Assembly: GCF_000411975.1 (NCBI RefSeq)
Contig: NZ_ASXG01000120.1
Location: 62,001 to 126,000 of the forward strand
Direction: 5' to 3'
Source: Amycolatopsis orientalis DSM 43388
Lineage (GTDB): Bacteria; Actinomycetota; Actinomycetes; Mycobacteriales; Pseudonocardiaceae
Length of the DNA: 64,000 bases
The position numbers were made by a program, and so were the translations under genes. This document shows, one piece after another, positions 60,411 to 64,000 of the stretch. The notes beneath the pieces were generated by a model. The model did no database searches, was not told the origin of the DNA, and saw only the letters and a program-made list of their open reading frames with translations. Position 1 is the stretch's first letter. Every line of letters begins with the position of its first letter.

Positions 60411-61889
60411 GTGTACGAGGAGACCGAACGCTGTATCCGCGCGGTGCAGTCGAAGGACGACCGGTTCGACGGGTGGTTCTTCACCGCGGTGCTGACCACG
60501 CGGATCTACTGCCGGCCGAGTTGCCCGGTGGTGCCGCCCAAGGTCGAGAACATGCGCTTCTACCCGAGCGCGGCCGCCGCGCAGGCCGCCGGGTTCCGCG
60601 CCTGCAAACGCTGCCGGCCCGACGCGTCGCCGGGTTCGCCGCAGTGGAACGAACGCGCCGACGTCGTGGCGCGCGCGATGCGCCTGATCGGCGACGGGGT
60701 CGTCGACCGGGAAGGCGTGCAGGGGCTGGCCGCGCGGCTCGGGTACAGCGTCCGGCAGGTGGAGCGCCAGGTGCAGGCCGAACTGGGCGCTGGCCCGCTC
60801 GCCCTCGCCCGGGCCCAGCGTGCCGAGACCGCCCGGTTGCTGATCGAAACCACGACGATGCCGATGAGCGACATCGCGCACGCCGCCGGGTTCTCCAGCA
60901 TCCGGACATTCAACGAAACCGTGCGGGCCGTCTACGCCCTGACGCCGAGCGAATTGCGCGCACGCGTCCGCGGCGGCAAGCGAACCAAGTCGCCCGGCGT
61001 GCTGTCGCTGCGGCTCCCGTTCCGTCGGCCGCTGTGTCCGGACAACCTGTTCGGACACCTGATCGCCACCGCGGTCCCGGGCGTCGAGGAATGGCGAGAC
61101 GGCGCTTACCGCCGCACGCTGCGACTGCCGCACGGCCACGGCGTGGTCTCCCTCCGCCCGGAACCGGACCACGTCGCGTGCCGCCTCAGCCTGACCGACC
61201 TGCGCGATCTGTCCGCCGCGATCAGCCGCTGCCGCTGGCTGCTGGACCTGGACGCCGACCCGGTGGCCGTCGACGAGCAACTCGCCGCGGACCCGACCCT
61301 CGCTCCCCTGGTCGCCGCCGCTCCCGGCAGGCGCGTCCCGCGCACGACCGACGCGGCCGAGTTCGCCGTGCGAGCGGTCCTCGGCCAGCAGGTCTCGACC
61401 GCAGCCGCCCGCACCCACGCGGCCCGCCTGGTCTTGGCGCACGGCACCCCGATCGAGGACCGGGAAGGCGGCCTGACCCACCTGTTCCCGTCGCCCGAGG
61501 CATTGGCGAACCTGGACCCGGAAACGCTGGCCATGCCGAAGTCCCGCCGCGCGACCCTCCTGGGTCTCGTATCGGCCCTGGCCTGCGGCGACCTCGACCT
61601 GACCGCCGGCGACTGGGTCCGCGCCCGCGCGCAACTGGCCGCCCTGCCGGGTTTCGGCCCGTGGACGGTCGAAAGCATCGCCATGCGCGCCCTCGGCGAT
61701 CCGGACGCCTTCGTCGCGACCGACCTGGGCGTGAAGATCGCCGCCGAAACCCTAGGCCTGCCAACGAGTCCAGCCGCACTGATCGCCCACGCCAGCCGGT
61801 GGCAGCCGTGGCGCGCGTACGCGGTCCAACACCTGTGGGCGACCGGCGACCACCCGATCAACCGGATTCCCGCGGAGGAATCGGCATGA
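60411..61889 (+). CDS. alkA: Ada-AlkA type bifunctional regulator and 3-methyladenine DNA glycosylase
   Basis: A 492-residue DNA-repair protein. An N-terminal Ada metal-binding domain has YCRPSCPVVPP and ACKRCRP (four cysteines; the first accepts a methyl from DNA phosphotriesters). An AraC-type helix-turn-helix follows (PMSDIAHAAGFSSIRTFNE). The AlkA domain has the helix-hairpin-helix LPGFGPWTVESIAMRALGD and the catalytic Asp in VATDLGVK. The GTG at 60,411 gives the usual family start (YEETERCIRAVQS); an ATG at 60,360 would add 17 residues. It is coupled by ATGA to the Ogt gene. Confidence 0.93.
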   Translation: MYEETERCIRAVQSKDDRFDGWFFTAVLTTRIYCRPSCPVVPPKVENMRFYPSAAAAQAAGFRACKRCRPDASPGSPQWNERADVVARAMRLIGDGVVDREGVQGLAARLGYSVRQVERQVQAELGAGPLALARAQRAETARLLIETTTMPMSDIAHAAGFSSIRTFNETVRAVYALTPSELRARVRGGKRTKSPGVLSLRLPFRRPLCPDNLFGHLIATAVPGVEEWRDGAYRRTLRLPHGHGVVSLRPEPDHVACRLSLTDLRDLSAAISRCRWLLDLDADPVAVDEQLAADPTLAPLVAAAPGRRVPRTTDAAEFAVRAVLGQQVSTAAARTHAARLVLAHGTPIEDREGGLTHLFPSPEALANLDPETLAMPKSRRATLLGLVSALACGDLDLTAGDWVRARAQLAALPGFGPWTVESIAMRALGDPDAFVATDLGVKIAAETLGLPTSPAALIAHASRWQPWRAYAVQHLWATGDHPINRIPAEESA

Positions 61890-62377
61890 CCGTGGTGCAC
61901 ACCGTCATCGACAGCCCCGAAGGCCCGCTCACCCTCCTGGCCCGCGACGGCAGCCTGGCCGGCCTGTACATCGGCGACGAGCAGTACCGCCCGCCCCGCG
62001 CCGCCTTCGGCGACCGAGACGACCGCCCGTTCATCGCGGCGACCCGTCAGCTGAACGAATATTTCGCCGGTACCCGAGCCGAGTTCGATCTTCCGTTAGC
62101 TTTCCGTGGCACTCCTTTCCAAGAGACGGTGTGGCGGGCGCTCCTGCGCATCCCCTACGGCGAAACGACGACCTACCGAGAGCTGGCCGAATCGATCGGC
62201 CGCCCGACGGCGTCCCGCGCGGTCGGCCTGGCGAACGGCCGGAACCCCATCGGCATCGTGGTGCCATGCCACCGGGTGCTGGGCAGCGACGGATCACTGA
62301 CCGGCTACGCGGCTGGGGTGGAATGCAAACGGAGATTGCTGGAACTGGAACGGGGTCGGCGGCTGGTCGCGGGGTGA
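61886..62377 (+). CDS. ogt: Methylated-DNA-protein cysteine methyltransferase
   Basis: A 163-residue suicide repair protein that removes O6-methyl groups from guanine. The active-site motif is GIVVPCHRVLGSDGSLTGYA, with the cysteine near residue 127, preceded by the helix-turn-helix with the arginine finger in TASRAVGLANGRNP. The length matches Ogt. It overlaps the AlkA gene by 4 bp, so both repair enzymes are induced together by alkylation. Confidence 0.95.
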   Translation: MTVVHTVIDSPEGPLTLLARDGSLAGLYIGDEQYRPPRAAFGDRDDRPFIAATRQLNEYFAGTRAEFDLPLAFRGTPFQETVWRALLRIPYGETTTYRELAESIGRPTASRAVGLANGRNPIGIVVPCHRVLGSDGSLTGYAAGVECKRRLLELERGRRLVAG

Positions 62378-63613
62378 GCAGGGGACGGGGTGCACTTTCA
62401 GCGGGCTGGCCCGGGGTCAGCTGGGCGGGCTCTCCGGGCCACGTGACCGGCTTGCTCAGGCTGAGCAGCTCGGCTCCTGGCCAAGGGCACGAGACCAGCT
62501 AGCTTCTTGGGCCGAGCGCGCTCAGGCACGGGCGAAGTTAGCAGGGCTGGCCCCGGCAGGACGGCCCGAACTCGGCCAAGCCGCCAAGACCAGATCGCCC
62601 AGGACTGGACAGGGCTCCGGGCTTGAGCCAAGCGAGCGATACCTGTCCCGCCTCAAGGTGAGGGGATTGCCTCCGGCCGGGCGGTGCGGGAAGGGCTCAC
62701 TAACGCGGGTTCACGTGATTCGGCCCGCGACGAGCGAAGCGCACAGGTCCGAATCGGACTGTGCCGCACCGACCAGGGCCGGGTGACTGGGGTTTCGGCC
62801 GAGCCGAAACCTCGCCCTCCGCGCCGACCACAAGCGATGTCGGGCTGGGCCGGGTGAATTGGGCCCAGTCGAGGTCTCAACCCGTCTGCACGCCTCGCCT
62901 ACACGGCTCGCTCCGCCCACCAGCCCGCCCTGCGTGGCTCCCTTCGCCCGCACTCGCTCGGCCTGCGCGCCTCGCCTGTATAGACCGCTCTACCTGCGCG
63001 ACTCCCTCCGCCCGCACGTCTGGCCCTTCCGCCCACGCGACTCCCTCCGCCTGCACGTCCGCACGCCTCACCCGACCTTGTACGCCTCACTTACCTGGCT
63101 CACTCCGCCCTGCGCGACTCCCTCCGCCTGTACGCCTCGTCCGGGCCTGCACACCCCACCCACACAGCTCACTCCAACCACGACTCGCCCACACGGCTCA
63201 CTCCGCCCGGCACTCGCGTGCACGACTCCCTCCGCCCGCGCCCCTCGCTCGGCCTGCGCGCCTCGCCTGCATAGGCCGCTCTACCTGCGCGACTGACTCC
63301 GCCTGCACATCTGGCTCCGATCGCTCGCCACCTGGCCCTGCACACCCGGCTCGCACGCCAGCGAGGACGATCCAAACCTCGTCCGGTCGTCTCGATTCCG
63401 CAAAGCGCGGCTCGAAAGCGCAGCTCGGCTCTCACCCGCGGATCGGACGCGCTGCAGCTGGCCCGGCAAAGCGCGGGACAACGTGGCTCGCCTCGCCAGG
63501 CCAGGCCAAACCGGATCCCCGCCTCCGCCGGCCAAGCCCGATCCACCAGATCGCCGCTCACCCCGCGACCAGCTCACCCCGGCAACTGATCGGAGCCAGG
63601 CCCGCGCGCGGGT
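62378..63613. other. Gene-free low-complexity stretch
   Basis: About 1.2 kb of GC-rich, Pro/Ala/Ser-codon-like sequence without convincing genes. From about 62,880 it consists of degenerate short units such as CTCCGCCTGCACG and GCCTCGCC. A 71-bp near-exact direct repeat occurs at 62,953 and 63,244 (291 bp apart). Several overlapping open frames exist on both strands, but they only reflect the composition. Confidence 0.6.
62953..63314. repeat. Two copies of a 71-bp direct repeat
   Basis: Copies start at 62,953 and 63,244, both with CTCGCTCGGCCTGCGCGCCT and later CCGCTCTACCTGCGCGACT. Differences are a few transitions. They are embedded in shorter degenerate units of related sequence. No insertion-sequence ends or target duplications are visible. 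Confidence 0.7.
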
Positions 63614-64000
63614 TCAGTTGAACCAGCCATTCACCGTGCCGAAGTCCAGTGCGCCGGTCACCTCCCCGTAGGTCCCCTGCTTCAGCATCTCCGCGGCCGC
63701 GTGGTGGGCCAGGGAGTAGGCGGCTTGGGCGATGGCCGTGCCCACGCTCACGCGACGCACGCCAGCCGCGGCTAGGTCTGCCACCGGGGGTGCGCCGGGG
63801 CCAGCCATGGCGCTCACCGGGATTGGTGAGGACTTTGCCAGTTCCGCCAGGACCTCGACGTCCACCAGGCCGGGGACGAAGATGCTGTCCGCTCCGGCGT
63901 CGGCGTAGACGCGGGCTCGGGTCAGCACCTCGGCGAAGCGGCCGGAGGGTTCGCCGATTCCGAAGAGATAGACGTCCGTGCGGGCGTTGATCCACAGCTC
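63614..64000 (-). CDS. Isocitrate lyase/PEP mutase family protein, C-terminal part
   Basis: The last 128 residues of a TIM-barrel enzyme; the 5' part runs off the right edge. Seen: ELWINARTDVYLFG, ARVYADAGADSIFVPGL and VSAMAGPGAPPVADLAAAGV, then the C-terminal helices. The family includes methylisocitrate lyases, phosphonopyruvate hydrolases and many uncharacterised actinobacterial members with this spacing; the class-deciding N-terminal motifs are missing here. Confidence 0.85.
   Translation of the reverse strand, partial: ELWINARTDVYLFGIGEPSGRFAEVLTRARVYADAGADSIFVPGLVDVEVLAELAKSSPIPVSAMAGPGAPPVADLAAAGVRRVSVGTAIAQAAYSLAHHAAAEMLKQGTYGEVTGALDFGTVNGWFN

Noticed and set aside
42124..62155. Further CCCCTA/TAGGGG matches to the right of 41 kb
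   Set aside because: Those seen (for example near 42,124, 45,303, 58,190 and 62,150) lie inside coding regions as single copies and fit chance.
62880..63320. tRNA or small RNA cluster in the repetitive stretch
   Set aside because: No cloverleaf, no CCA-type ends, and units vary too much.

Overview
The window is high-GC actinobacterial DNA, most likely from Amycolatopsis or a close Pseudonocardiaceae relative. The evidence is strong GC bias at third codon positions, GTG starts, tightly overlapping operons (ATGA and GTGA junctions), a DUF5709 protein, an acyl-CoA carboxylase epsilon subunit and a branched-chain 2-oxoacid dehydrogenase under an Lrp-type regulator. The genus is inferred; no rRNA or tRNA was seen.

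Positions about 1-40,530 hold one side of a type I modular polyketide cluster for a beta-amino-acid-primed, probably glycosylated macrolactam of the vicenistatin family. Minus-strand genes at 24,926-29,335 encode methylaspartate (glutamate) mutase subunits, a PLP decarboxylase and a 3-methylaspartate-type ligase. Flanking genes at 29,534-33,380 encode an aminoacyl ligase (VinM-like), a stand-alone ACP (VinL-like), an acyltransferase (VinK-like) and a proline-iminopeptidase-like amidohydrolase (VinJ-like). By analogy these build 3-aminoisobutyryl-ACP from glutamate, cap it with an amino acid, load it onto the loading ACP of the first PKS and later remove the cap. The 5255-residue PKS (7,857-23,624) is ACP-(KS-AT-DH-KR-ACP)x3 and the 1788-residue PKS (2,494-7,860) is one more KS-AT-DH-KR-ACP. 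All four ATs carry malonyl-type motifs, so this part of the chain should be largely conjugated polyene. No thioesterase ends either protein and no deoxysugar genes are present, so the rest of the pathway lies outside the window, probably to the left.

Tailoring and support genes are a P450 (23,733-24,929), a glycosyltransferase fused by overlap to a NarL-type two-component system (33,614-36,658), two type II thioesterases (64-855 and 39,614-40,384), and an operon TE-accB-accE (36,941-40,384) that probably supplies malonyl-CoA. A TAGGGG box, in two places doubled as TAGGGGnnGTTAGGGG, lies about 95-110 nt upstream of several of these units and may mark a cluster-wide regulon.

From about 40.6 kb rightwards the genes look chromosomal: GNAT and VOC proteins, an Lrp regulator with bkd E1alpha/E1beta/E2, AhpD-like and MocR-like divergent genes, a molbindin, a CsbD protein, a TetR/FAD-monooxygenase pair with a visible operator, twin methyltransferases, an FGGY kinase, an alpha/beta hydrolase, an ECF sigma/anti-sigma pair, a DUF3800 protein, DUF5709, a VanZ-RDD protein, an Ada-AlkA/Ogt DNA-repair pair and a truncated ICL/PEP-mutase family gene at the right edge. 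Two gene-poor stretches, 56,561-57,511 and 62,378-63,613, hold repeats and low-complexity DNA.
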